The translations under genes and the position numbers were made by a program. The notes beneath the pieces are model-generated. The model was not told the DNA's origin, did not search any database, and saw nothing but the letters and a program-made list of their open reading frames with translations. A stretch of 13,301 bases of DNA from Nitrospirota bacterium. GTDB taxonomy: Bacteria > Nitrospirota_A > Leptospirillia > Leptospirillales > Leptospirillaceae. Location: positions 1 to 13,301 of the forward strand of contig DAHWGX010000038.1 in the NCBI GenBank assembly GCA_027335985.1, in the 5' to 3' direction. This document shows positions 5,591 to 13,301 of the stretch, piece after piece; the first letter of the stretch is position 1; every line of letters starts with the position of its first letter.

Positions 5591-8500
5591 TCTCCCGGAT
5601 CATTTCATTGTCTGTTCAACGGAGATATTGGGTCCTGGGAATCTGCCTGCTCATTCTGGCCTGGGGAAGCATCTCCCTGTACCAAAGTCCGCTCGATGCG
5701 ATTCCGGACCTATCCGACACACAGGTTATTGTCAAAGCATCCTTTGCCGGCCAGCCTCCGTCCGTTGTCGAAAATCAGGTGACTTATCCCCTTACGACCG
5801 CCTTCCTGACCATTCCCGGAGTCCGGCATGTACGCGGCTATTCCGACTTCGGAAACTCCCTCATTTATATTCTCTTCAAGGAGGGAACCGATCCGTACTG
5901 GGCCAGATCCCGTGTTCTCGAATACCTGAATCAGGTCGAGGGCCGTCTCCCGCAAGGAGTGACAGCATCCCTTGGTCCGGATGCCACCGGACTGGGATGG
6001 ATTTATGAATATGCACTCGTCGACAAAACGCACCGGTATGACCTGTCGCGTCTCCGGTCTATTCAGGACTGGTTTTTGAAGTTTGAGCTCCAGAGCATTC
6101 ATGGCGTGGCGCAGGTGGCCTCCGTCGGCGGGATGGTCACGGAGTTCCAGGTTGAAGTGGATCCAAGAAAACTGTTGGGCTACCACATCCCCCTGTCCAA
6201 AGTCGAAAAAGCCATACGGAACTCGAACGGCGATGTGGGAGGATCGGTCGTGGACATGGGAGAGTCGCAGTTCATGGTCCGAAGCCGCGGGTATATCCGG
6301 TCCCTTGAGGATATCAGAAATATCCCTCTTTCTCTCGGTGCCGGAGGTGTTCCCGTGCGGCTTTCGGACGTAGCCTCCGTCCACCTTGGCCCGGAACTGC
6401 GCCTGGGCATTGCCGAGCTTGACGGAAAGGGCGAGGTTGCCGGTGGAATTGTCATTTCGCGGGGGGGAACAAATGCCCTCAAGATCATCGAAGCGGTCAA
6501 GAAAAAACTCCGGGATCTCAAACCCATGCTGCCTCCCGGGGTGGAGATCGTGACGACCTATGACCGTTCCCGGCTGATTCTGAAAAGCATCAGAACCCTC
6601 CTGGAAAAACTTCTGGAAGAATCCATTGCGGTCTCGTTGGTCTGTCTTCTCTTCCTCTCCCGCATCCGGTCATCGCTGGTGGCGATCCTGAGCCTTCCGG
6701 TCGGGATCTTTGCAGCGTTTGTCCTGATGGCCCGCCAAGGACTTACCGCCAATATCATGTCTCTTGGCGGAATCGCCGTTTCGATCGGCGTCATGGTCGA
6801 CGCGGCCATCGTGATGATCGAAAACATGCACAAACACCGGGAGCGCTCCGGCGAATCAGAAACCTCCTGGGAGACCGCGATCCAGTCCGCACAGGAAGTA
6901 GGTCCCTCCCTCTTCTTTTCTCTTTTGGTGATCACTGTATCGTTTCTTCCTATATTCGCCCTTCAGGACCAGGAAGGTCGTCTCTTCAAACCATTGGCCT
7001 TCACCAAAACGTATTCCATCGCGATTTCCGCCGGTCTTTCGATCACGCTTGTACCGGTTCTGATGGGATTTCTGATCCGGGGAAAAATAAAGCCGGAAGA
7101 GGACAATGTCATCAACCGGATACTTGTTTTCCTTTACCGGCCGGTGATCGGATGGGTCCTTCGCCACCGGAAGCTGACCATCGCGTTCGCATGTGCATGC
7201 CTTGCCACTTCCGTCATTCCCCTGAGTCACCTGGGGACAGAGTTCATGCCCCCACTCTATGAAGGCGATCTCCTATACATGCCGACCCTGACGCCCGGTG
7301 TTTCCGTGGGAGAATCCGCCCATCTTCTCCAGATTACCGACCGTCTCATCAAAACGGTTCCGGAAGTGGCGCGGGTATTCGGGCAGGCCGGACGGGCAGA
7401 AACCGCCACCGATTCGGCCCATCTTACGATGTTCGATACCGTCGTGATGTTAAAACCCCGGGACCAGTGGACCTCCGGGGTGACGCTTGAACAGGTCAGG
7501 GAGCATTTGAACCAGGTCGTGTCTCTTCCGGGAGTCTCAAACATCTGGACCATGCCGATTATCAACCGGGTCAACATGCTGAGTACCGGAATCAAATCGC
7601 CTCTTGGCCTCAAGGTCACGGCCCCGTCACTTGAGACTATCAACCGGATCGACCAGGAAATCCAGACTGTTCTAAAAAGACTCCCGGAAACCTCTTCCGT
7701 TTATGCCGACCGTCTCACCGGAGGCCGGTACATTGTCGTGGCTATTCACCGCGAAAAAGCCGCCCGTTATGGTCTCAACATCGAAGATGTCAACCGGCTG
7801 GTGGAAACGGCTATCGGCGGAGAACGCCTGACAACCGTGATTCAGGGTCGAAAACGCTTCCCGGTCAACCTCCGTTACCCCAGAGAGGATCGGGGATCCC
7901 TGGACGCCATTGGCGCTTCACTTCTTTCCACACCGGACGGACAGGAAGTTCCTCTCTCCCGCCTGGCCTCTCTCAGCATTGAAGATGGTCCGACTATGAT
8001 CAAGACAGAAAATGCCCGACTCACGGGGTGGATTTACATCGAGCCCAAGGGAGGGAACCTGGGTGGCTATGTCGAGCTGGCCCGAAAGGCCATCGCCCGT
8101 TCCGTCACATTGCCTCCGGGAACGACTCTGTCCTGGTCGGGACAGTACACCTCCATCGAACGGGCGCGGAAAAGACTGGAACTGGTTCTCCCGCTCGCCT
8201 TCGGGCTCATTGTCGCCCTTCTGTTTATCCATTTCCGGAGCGTTGCCAAGACAGGAATGGTGCTCCTGTCGCTCCCCTTTGCAGTGCTCGGAAGTCTGTG
8301 GTTTCTCTATGGACTTCATTACAGGCTGTCCGTAGCGGTCGTTACAGGGATGATTGCCCTGGCCGGAGTCGCCGCCGAGTTCGGGATCGTGATGATTCTG
8401 TACCTCGATCGCTCGGTCGATCGCCGCATGACAGAAGGAAGGCTCAGAACACCGGAGGATCTCGATGAAGCGATTCTCGAAGGAACGCTCTATCGCCTGC

Positions 8501-8769
8501 GTCCCATCGCCATGACGGGAACAGTTATCCTGGCTGGACTGCTCCCGATCATGTGGAGTCACAAAACCGGATCGGATGTTATGAAACGGATTGCCGCGCC
8601 AATGGTAGGCGGGATGGTGACCGCCATGATCCTAAGCCTTCTGGTGATCCCCGTGCTGTTCAGGATGTGGAAAGGAGGCGATCTCCGGAAAAAAAATCCG
8701 AACGGAGATTCTGTCTACCATCCATCACAACCGAGGGAAATGTCTCCTTCGGAAACACTCGAACCTTAG
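5587..8769 (+). CDS. cusA: Heavy-metal-efflux RND pump, CusA-like (Cu(I)/Ag(I))
   Basis: The 1060-residue inner-membrane proton/metal antiporter has the expected twelve-helix RND layout: TM1 at about 13-31, two large periplasmic loops (about 35-335 and 550-855), and helices 2-6 and 8-12. Motifs include the TM4 proton-relay acidic segment GVMVDAAIVMIEN with D405, at the same number as in E. coli CusA from memory, and GVAAEFGIVM in TM10. The three methionines of the CusA metal site are present: M565 (LLYMPTLTPG), M615 (SAHLTM) and M664 (VNMLSTGIKSP). This supports Cu(I)/Ag(I) rather than Zn/Co/Cd transport. The ATG overlaps the cusB stop. The C-terminus carries about 30 extra polar residues after the last helix. 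Length is normal for the family. Confidence 0.95.
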   Translation: MISRIISLSVQRRYWVLGICLLILAWGSISLYQSPLDAIPDLSDTQVIVKASFAGQPPSVVENQVTYPLTTAFLTIPGVRHVRGYSDFGNSLIYILFKEGTDPYWARSRVLEYLNQVEGRLPQGVTASLGPDATGLGWIYEYALVDKTHRYDLSRLRSIQDWFLKFELQSIHGVAQVASVGGMVTEFQVEVDPRKLLGYHIPLSKVEKAIRNSNGDVGGSVVDMGESQFMVRSRGYIRSLEDIRNIPLSLGAGGVPVRLSDVASVHLGPELRLGIAELDGKGEVAGGIVISRGGTNALKIIEAVKKKLRDLKPMLPPGVEIVTTYDRSRLILKSIRTLLEKLLEESIAVSLVCLLFLSRIRSSLVAILSLPVGIFAAFVLMARQGLTANIMSLGGIAVSIGVMVDAAIVMIENMHKHRERSGESETSWETAIQSAQEVGPSLFFSLLVITVSFLPIFALQDQEGRLFKPLAFTKTYSIAISAGLSITLVPVLMGFLIRGKIKPEEDNVINRILVFLYRPVIGWVLRHRKLTIAFACACLATSVIPLSHLGTEFMPPLYEGDLLYMPTLTPGVSVGESAHLLQITDRLIKTVPEVARVFGQAGRAETATDSAHLTMFDTVVMLKPRDQWTSGVTLEQVREHLNQVVSLPGVSNIWTMPIINRVNMLSTGIKSPLGLKVTAPSLETINRIDQEIQTVLKRLPETSSVYADRLTGGRYIVVAIHREKAARYGLNIEDVNRLVETAIGGERLTTVIQGRKRFPVNLRYPREDRGSLDAIGASLLSTPDGQEVPLSRLASLSIEDGPTMIKTENARLTGWIYIEPKGGNLGGYVELARKAIARSVTLPPGTTLSWSGQYTSIERARKRLELVLPLAFGLIVALLFIHFRSVAKTGMVLLSLPFAVLGSLWFLYGLHYRLSVAVVTGMIALAGVAAEFGIVMILYLDRSVDRRMTEGRLRTPEDLDEAILEGTLYRLRPIAMTGTVILAGLLPIMWSHKTGSDVMKRIAAPMVGGMVTAMILSLLVIPVLFRMWKGGDLRKKNPNGDSVYHPSQPREMSPSETLEP

Positions 8770-8786
8770 TCGAAAGGAAAGAAGCG

Positions 8787-9185
8787 ATGAATCCTCTGAA
8801 AAACCGATTTTTTACCACGACAGGAATTTTGGCAGGAGTGCTCGGAATGGTCCTTTCCGGAACACTCGCCCTGGCGGACGACATGGGAGGAGGGATGGGA
8901 GACATGAACGGGATGTCCAACATGTCCTCCGGGATGGGAAGTTCTTCTTCCTCTCCAGCCGTTGGACATGGAAAAGGCGTCGTGAAATCGCTGGATACCA
9001 AAGCGGGAACGGTCACGATCACCCATGGTCCCATCAAGGAATTCGGATGGAAGGGGATGACCATGGCCTTCAGCGTAAAGCACCGATCATTCCTTTCCTC
9101 CCTGAAAAAAGGGGAGCAGGTCCAATTCGATGTCATTCAAGACAATAACGGGCCGGTCATTACAAAGATTGAAGAACGTCCGTGA
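8787..9185 (+). CDS. cusF: Periplasmic Cu/Ag chaperone, CusF-like, with Met-rich linker
   Basis: This 132-residue protein has a signal peptide (1-30, cleavage likely after ALA) and a C-terminal CusF domain at about 60-130. The CusF metal set is intact: H80, W88, M91 and M93 in THGPIKEFGWKGMTMAF, which binds Cu(I)/Ag(I) by His plus two Met with a Trp cation-pi contact. Between signal and domain is a flexible segment (31-58) with Met at 33, 37, 40, 43, 46 and 50 among Gly, Ser and Asp, which probably adds low-affinity metal sites. The start at 8787 follows an AAAGGAAAG ribosome binding site and lies 17 bases after cusA, so it belongs to the same operon. It would hand metal to CusB/CusA. Confidence 0.93.
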   Translation: MNPLKNRFFTTTGILAGVLGMVLSGTLALADDMGGGMGDMNGMSNMSSGMGSSSSSPAVGHGKGVVKSLDTKAGTVTITHGPIKEFGWKGMTMAFSVKHRSFLSSLKKGEQVQFDVIQDNNGPVITKIEERP

Positions 9186-9203
9186 TTCATCTGCAAATGG
9201 TAG

Positions 9204-9255
9204 CTGCCCTGAGCATTGGGACAATTCCGATGGGAAAGATTGGAAATCAGGGCAG
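9204..9255 (+). other. Two-tier RNA hairpin downstream of cusF
   Basis: The outer stem pairs CTGCCCTGA (9204-9212) with TCAGGGCAG (9247-9255). An inner stem pairs TTCCGAT (9225-9231) with ATTGGAA (9239-9245) around a seven-base loop. No T-run follows, so it is a poor intrinsic terminator. It may stabilise the 3' end of the cus message or mark an RNA-processing site. Confidence 0.4.
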
Positions 9256-9372
9256 AAAACCCGATGGAAATTCTCCATAGCTCATAGAGCATGGGGAGTT
9301 TGACCGGGTCCATCGACCAGATTTCCCTGATCGGGGACCCCAATAACAATAAATTACAATCGGAGGTACATC

Positions 9373-9762
9373 ATGTTGAAAAGAGTGATTTTCCTTTCAT
9401 CGACGATCTTTTTCCTGGGTTTTCCCGTGGGGGCTTGGGCAGTCAATCCTGCCGATGTCTTTTTGAACCAGAAGATGGACAAAGCTGAAGCGAAATTGAG
9501 GCAGGCAGAAAAAACGAGCGGGATGGAACGTCAGAACGCTCTTGCGGCACAAATAAAAATGATCAAGAGCAACAACAAAATCATGCGGAAGGAAATGACC
9601 GAACTGATGAAGAAAAGTATGGAAATGGGACGGATGACGACGATCGCGGATCTCATCCGATCTAACCGCAGAATGGACCAGTACAATCTTGTCATGAACA
9701 AAATGATGGACCAGATGATCAGGGACGAATCGATTTTATTGGAGATTATTCAGAAAAAGTGA
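9373..9762 (+). CDS. Exported methionine-striped helical protein (no known family)
   Basis: I do not recognise a family for this 129-residue protein. It has a clear signal peptide (1-23, cleavage likely after AWA) and a mature part of about 106 residues that should be almost wholly alpha-helical, with no proline after the first few residues. It has no cysteine or histidine, but 14 methionines (35, 51, 63, 71, 75, 79, 83, 85, 88, 101, 108, 111, 112, 115). The 71-75-79-83 run and the 108-112 and 111-115 pairs put Met on one helix face. GGAGG lies at 9362-9366, before the ATG. Its position after cusF suggests a periplasmic Cu(I)/Ag(I) buffer or chaperone binding through thioethers. A general periplasmic chaperone (Spy-like in size and helicity) is an alternative. 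Function is inferred. Confidence 0.8.
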   Translation: MLKRVIFLSSTIFFLGFPVGAWAVNPADVFLNQKMDKAEAKLRQAEKTSGMERQNALAAQIKMIKSNNKIMRKEMTELMKKSMEMGRMTTIADLIRSNRRMDQYNLVMNKMMDQMIRDESILLEIIQKK

Positions 9763-9956
9763 ACCAGTCGTCCCCTTTCGCTCTCCCATGATTTTAGTGT
9801 GGGGGCTCCTCTGCTCATGGGGTATCCAAAAGCCCCTGTGAAAGAGAACTCTCCTGGAACAATGAGGTTCCGGGAGGGGGGCTTCCATGAGAAAACGGGC
9901 CCGTTTCGGGGCAGCCGCTGATGGAATGGAAGGAAAGATATTGTGGGAGGAACAGC
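9763..9956. other. Intergenic region with hairpin and palindrome before the HiPIP gene
   Basis: 194 bases with no gene. CTCCTGGAAC (9851-9860) pairs with GTTCCGGGAG (9867-9876), ten pairs with one G-U, loop of six, followed by Gs and not Ts. A 14-bp perfect palindrome AAACGGGCCCGTTT lies at 9893-9906, about 50 bases before the next start, and could be an operator. No confident promoter hexamers were found. Confidence 0.4.
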
Positions 9957-10328
9957 ATGGATAAAAAATCGTTGACAAGTTCTGGCATCGATTGTTCTCG
10001 AAGGGAATTTTTTCGGCATATGTCGGTTTTTTCATTGTTGATAGCTGGGTGGATCCTGCTTGAAAAAAATCCTGCGAGGGCAGGGACTACAAAAATCAGT
10101 AAAAAAGACGCTCATTACCAGACCCATCCTGACGATGGAAAGATGTGCATGAACTGCCAGCATTTCATTTTTCCCGGTGGAATGTCGTCCATGATGGACA
10201 AAATGCCGGACATGGGGGGCATGAAGGATTCCATGGGGATGGGGAACATGATGGCCGGACGTTGCCACATCGTGGCCGGGCCCATCAGCCCCATGGGATA
10301 TTGCCGGTTTTACCAGGAAAAAGGTTGA
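9957..10328 (+). CDS. HiPIP-like iron-sulfur protein with Met-rich insertion, Tat-exported
   Basis: This 123-residue protein has a twin-arginine signal (SRREFFRHMSVFSLLIAG, RR at 15-16) and a high-potential iron-sulfur protein domain (PF01355 type). Four cysteines, C64, C67, C103 and C116, are placed to hold a 4Fe-4S cluster, and the C-terminal stretch CHIVAGPISPMGYC is the typical HiPIP ending. HiPIPs carry single electrons in the periplasm; in Acidithiobacillus one (Iro) is linked to iron oxidation. The odd part is the 35-residue gap between C67 and C103, against about eight in Iro from memory: residues 76-99 contain ten methionines among Gly and Asp. That is a plausible Cu/Ag-binding loop. 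The ATG at 9957 has GGAGG six bases upstream and is preferred to one at 9921. The gene is convergent with the relaxase gene. Confidence 0.85.
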   Translation: MDKKSLTSSGIDCSRREFFRHMSVFSLLIAGWILLEKNPARAGTTKISKKDAHYQTHPDDGKMCMNCQHFIFPGGMSSMMDKMPDMGGMKDSMGMGNMMAGRCHIVAGPISPMGYCRFYQEKG

Positions 10329-10424
10329 CCGGATCTAGAGTAGAAAAACATTTCCGAGCGGGTACGAAAAGGAATATTTTGGGTGGTCGTCGCGGAGAGT
10401 CTTATCATTTTGATGTAGGTTCGC
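10329..10424. other. Gap between convergent genes
   Basis: 96 bases separate the HiPIP-like gene from the convergent relaxase gene. No clear stem with a T-run is seen on either strand, although two genes should end here. Confidence 0.4.
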
Positions 10425-13301
10425 TCACATTTCCATTCCGCCCCGTTCCAGCTCGTATTCCCGTTCTGCTGGACGGATCCCTTCTTCCTTCCCGTTCCCG
10501 GGCTCTTTCTCCGGGGAGGGAGCCCCCATGCTCCGGTCCTCCGGTTTTTCCAGGACTTCTTTCCCGATCCAATTTTCCAACTTTCCTTCCATCTTTTCTT
10601 TCACGTCCACAATCTCGAAGTCCAGGGCGTTCATCTTCTCGTTTTTCCGGATCGAGGCGAGAAGGGCCTTGACCTTTTCCAGCCTGGGATCAAATTCGTT
10701 CTGTCCTTCCCGTTCCTTCCGTCCCCCGAGTTCGACCCCGGAGTATTTGTCGAGAAATTTCCGGAGGACATCGAAATTCTTGTTCCAGTCTTCCGGAAGA
10801 AGAGGGGCAAGCTTCTGCTGCTTTGCAAGCAGCTGTTCGGTGAAGTCGATCATCCTGTCCGTGGGCTCAAGCTCCACCCCGCTGTTTTGGGCCATCTTGT
10901 CGATCTGGTCCTCCGTCAGGACGATCTGCGTCCCGTCCCGGTGGCGGGTCAACTGGACGTAGAGGGCGTTCAATCCCATTCCCGTGACCAGGTTCGAGGA
11001 AAAATCGACAGTCTCCCCCTGGCTCTTGTGGATCGTGACGGCATACCCGTAGTCGATCTGCGCGTAGTCCCGCGGATCGAACCGGATCTCCTTCCCGTTG
11101 TCCATCTTGACTGTGAACACGCAATCCTTACCGTCACTCGTCACGTCTATATTCGCCAGGGTTCCCGTTTCCCCGTTCATCACTCCCAGCTTCCGGTCGT
11201 TCTTCTTGAAGTAGAGCCGTTCGCCCGCCTGGAACTCCCGTTTGCCTTCGGAATTTCCCTCCCGGTCCCGGACGGTCGTTTCGACCCGGGGCCCGGTCAG
11301 ACTCCCGAAAGTTTTCATCTCCGCCCTTGCGCGGTCGTTCAGTTCTCGAACGTCCTCCCGCCTGTAGGCGGTGAGCAAGGTTTTGGTCGGCTCGGAGGTC
11401 ACGAAATGATCGCTCCAGGCTTCGACGGTTTTTTTGATCGCCTCGTCCCGGTCCTGGGCGATGCTGATCATGTTGGCTTCCAGATACTTCTGAAGCCCTT
11501 CCTTCACCTGGCCGGACCGGATCTCCCGGGAGGCATCCTTCTGCCAGTCCGACCTCTGCCGACGGTTTTCCGTCAATTCGGCGTACCCCAGCTCTTTCTT
11601 GAGGGTCTTGAAGGGATTTCCGGCGGCGACGGGAGGCACCTGACTTTCGTCGCCGACTAGGATCAGCTTGGCCCCCGCCTTCTCGGTCTCGCGGATCAGT
11701 CCCGCCATGAGTCGGGTGTCGTTCATCGCCGCCTCGTCCACGACGACGACGGTTTTTTCGGAAAGGATCCGAGTCGGTGGGACCTTTTCCCCGTCCTCCC
11801 GCTCGTATCCCTGAAGTTCCCGGAGAAGGGAAGCTAAAGTCTGGGATCGGATCCCCGTGTCTTTCTGGAGACCGGCGGCTTTCTTCCCCTGAAGACTGGC
11901 TCCGATGACTTCGAACCCGGAGGCTTCCAGGGCATACCGAACCGGGACCAGGGCCGTGCTCTTCCCGGCCCCGGCGTGCCCCTCCAGAATCCGGATCCGG
12001 CCAGCTTGTGTCGTCAGATGTTCGATCGCGTTATGCTGCTCGTCCGAGAGCTTGAAGCCTTTTTCAAATTCGTAACGGGCAATTCCAGCTTTGGTCGCTT
12101 CCGGGAAGACGACATGCCGGGCGTCCTCTTTCCCCGCCCGGGCCATGGATTGGATCTCCTGTTCAAGGGCAAGCATTTCTTGGGTGGTATAGTAGATTTC
12201 CCCGTCCTTCCCCCGCAGTTTCACGATCTCCGGATCTTTTAGACACGCCGCGACTTCCGCCTTCACGTCGTCCAGTCCTCGGCCATTTTGGGAACATGCG
12301 ACGCCGGCAACCCGGAACAGGTCCTTCTCCTGAAAGACCGCTTCCATCGTCGTCAGCTTCCGGAGGAGTTCCGGGCGGTCGAGCGAAAAAGAATCATGAT
12401 TCGATTCCCTCTCCATGCCCCGAAGTCCCTGAAGAGATTCCGCAGTGATCCCGTACTCTCCGGCGATCTTCTTCCATTCTTCACTTAAAATCTCTGCCTC
12501 GACGACTTCCTTCCCTTTTCTCGTGTCGAGCGCCGCGACCTCTGCTGCCTTTCCTCCGGACAGTCCTTTTTCTTTGAGCGCCTTCTCGATCTGGACCCGG
12601 CGCTTGGAAAACTCTTCTTCAAGCTCTTTAGGAATCCCGGGCAAACGGAAATACTCCCGGTCGGCCTCGATTCCGAACCCGAGATTCTTGCTGATTTCCG
12701 AAGACAGTTCGGCGCGGTACACGGCCCCGAGAGCCAGTTTCCATTCGAAAAGCTCTTTTTCATTCAACGCCCCCCATGTCCCGTCGGCTCTCAGGCCCAT
12801 GTTCTGGAGCATGGCATGGGAGTGAATCTGGGGGTCCAGCTCCCGGGAGCTGCCGTGGCGGTAGACGGCCGAGAGAAGTTTCACGTGTTCTTTCGTAATC
12901 GTCCCTTCCTTCGAGCTTCCCCGCCTGGCCAGGGCAAACTTTTCCTCGATAAAGGCCAGCGTGCGTTCGACGGCCCGGTCCTGGGCGTCCTCGATCCCTC
13001 TTTTGACTTCCTCGGTTCCCACGGCCCAGGCGATGCTGACCGACTTCGGAGCGGAGAAGGTCAGATCGAACGCATACCGGCGGTCCACCCCGGCCTTCTG
13101 GACCAGGGCCTCCCCCGTCCTGGGATCGAACCCCTGCAAGGTTGCGAGGAGATGGTCCCGGTTCACGGCTCCGGACAGACCCAGTTCGGCGGCCGCTCCT
13201 CCGAGCCACCGGGAAGGGGTCGCCTCGGATCCTTGGGAGTAGTAGTCCTCGACCGCCCCGACCTGTTTCTCCTTGTTCCGGTTTTCGTCCGGGTAGTCCG
13301 C
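10425..13301 (-). CDS. traI: MobF-type conjugative relaxase-helicase (TrwC/TraI), 5' end outside window
   Basis: The frame stays open to the window edge, giving 958 residues of a TrwC/TraI-like protein; a GTG at 13166 is internal because relaxase motifs continue upstream (EDYYSQGSEATPSRWLGG, then AAELGLSG). The relaxase domain (about 1-290 here) has the DLTFSAPKSVS motif and the three metal histidines H149, H160 and H162 (RHGSS, QIHSHAML), with the 11- and 2-residue spacing of TrwC. The second Tyr pair (DYY) is present; the first catalytic Tyr motif lies at or beyond the edge. The 5'-3' SF1 helicase follows: Walker A GHAGAGKS (441-448), Walker B VVVDEAA (519-525), GDESQVPP (550-557), TIHKSQGETVD (756-766) and QLTRHRD near 785. 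The protein nicks oriT and unwinds DNA for conjugation. The last 100 residues are charged and disordered. Size is close to TrwC (966). Confidence 0.95.
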   Translation of the reverse strand, partial: ADYPDENRNKEKQVGAVEDYYSQGSEATPSRWLGGAAAELGLSGAVNRDHLLATLQGFDPRTGEALVQKAGVDRRYAFDLTFSAPKSVSIAWAVGTEEVKRGIEDAQDRAVERTLAFIEEKFALARRGSSKEGTITKEHVKLLSAVYRHGSSRELDPQIHSHAMLQNMGLRADGTWGALNEKELFEWKLALGAVYRAELSSEISKNLGFGIEADREYFRLPGIPKELEEEFSKRRVQIEKALKEKGLSGGKAAEVAALDTRKGKEVVEAEILSEEWKKIAGEYGITAESLQGLRGMERESNHDSFSLDRPELLRKLTTMEAVFQEKDLFRVAGVACSQNGRGLDDVKAEVAACLKDPEIVKLRGKDGEIYYTTQEMLALEQEIQSMARAGKEDARHVVFPEATKAGIARYEFEKGFKLSDEQHNAIEHLTTQAGRIRILEGHAGAGKSTALVPVRYALEASGFEVIGASLQGKKAAGLQKDTGIRSQTLASLLRELQGYEREDGEKVPPTRILSEKTVVVVDEAAMNDTRLMAGLIRETEKAGAKLILVGDESQVPPVAAGNPFKTLKKELGYAELTENRRQRSDWQKDASREIRSGQVKEGLQKYLEANMISIAQDRDEAIKKTVEAWSDHFVTSEPTKTLLTAYRREDVRELNDRARAEMKTFGSLTGPRVETTVRDREGNSEGKREFQAGERLYFKKNDRKLGVMNGETGTLANIDVTSDGKDCVFTVKMDNGKEIRFDPRDYAQIDYGYAVTIHKSQGETVDFSSNLVTGMGLNALYVQLTRHRDGTQIVLTEDQIDKMAQNSGVELEPTDRMIDFTEQLLAKQQKLAPLLPEDWNKNFDVLRKFLDKYSGVELGGRKEREGQNEFDPRLEKVKALLASIRKNEKMNALDFEIVDVKEKMEGKLENWIGKEVLEKPEDRSMGAPSPEKEPGNGKEEGIRPAEREYELERGGMEM

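Noticed and set aside
10887..11660. 257-codon plus-strand ORF
   Set aside because: It is the antisense shadow of the relaxase-helicase, whose motifs are continuous on the minus strand.
13164..13166. GTG as the start of the relaxase
   Set aside because: The frame remains open to the window edge, and conserved relaxase sequence (DYY and the GGAAAELGLSG block) lies upstream of this codon.
1..13301. CRISPR array or IS element
   Set aside because: No regularly spaced repeats with unique spacers and no transposase with terminal repeats were seen. The repeats present are short and tied to the att and control regions.

Overview
The window looks like part of a mobile genetic element carrying a copper/silver tolerance cargo. 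It is probably from an acidophilic iron-oxidising bacterium of the Leptospirillum (Nitrospirota) type. That assignment is an inference from overall codon and sequence style, the HiPIP-type iron-sulfur protein and the heavy metal-efflux load; no rRNA or housekeeping gene is present to test it.

Layout. (1) 1-556 is mostly non-coding. It holds the 3' half of a tRNA-Arg(CCG) gene on the minus strand (373-424), flanked by short tandem and direct repeats. This is the expected look of a tyrosine-integrase attachment site with arm-type sites. One 31-codon ORF with a good Shine-Dalgarno lies further left. (2) 557-2138 is a tightly overlapping operon: tyrosine integrase, a small nuclease-fold-like protein, and a DUF2283-like protein. 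The last two form a candidate toxin-antitoxin pair coupled to the integrase. (3) 2139-2397 is non-coding and rich in structure. It has two long stems that cannot coexist, a 23-bp palindrome, and a promoter that places the predicted transcript start on the next gene's ATG. (4) 2398-9185 is the efflux cargo: a small exported Cys/Met protein, then cusC-cusB-cusA-cusF-like genes with overlapping or closely spaced starts. The CusA methionine triad and the CusF His-Trp-Met-Met set are present, pointing to Cu(I)/Ag(I) rather than Zn/Co/Cd. (5) 9373-10328 adds two small exported proteins: a Cys- and His-free, Met-striped helical protein, and a Tat-exported HiPIP-like protein with a methionine-rich insert between its second and third cluster cysteines. 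(6) 10425-13301, minus strand, is most of a TrwC/TraI-type (MobF) conjugative relaxase-helicase, cut by the right edge of the window.

How it fits together. Integrase plus tRNA attachment site plus MobF relaxase suggests an integrative conjugative/mobilisable element, or a plasmid able to integrate. The toxin-antitoxin-like pair would help maintain it. The cargo exports Cu/Ag from the periplasm, and several extra Met-rich periplasmic proteins may act as metal chaperones, buffers or electron carriers. No metal-responsive regulator for the efflux genes is present in the window.

The most novel points are the HiPIP with a Met-rich insert, the Met-stripe protein next to it, the mutually exclusive stem pair before the cargo, and the attenuator-like hairpin just before cusC.
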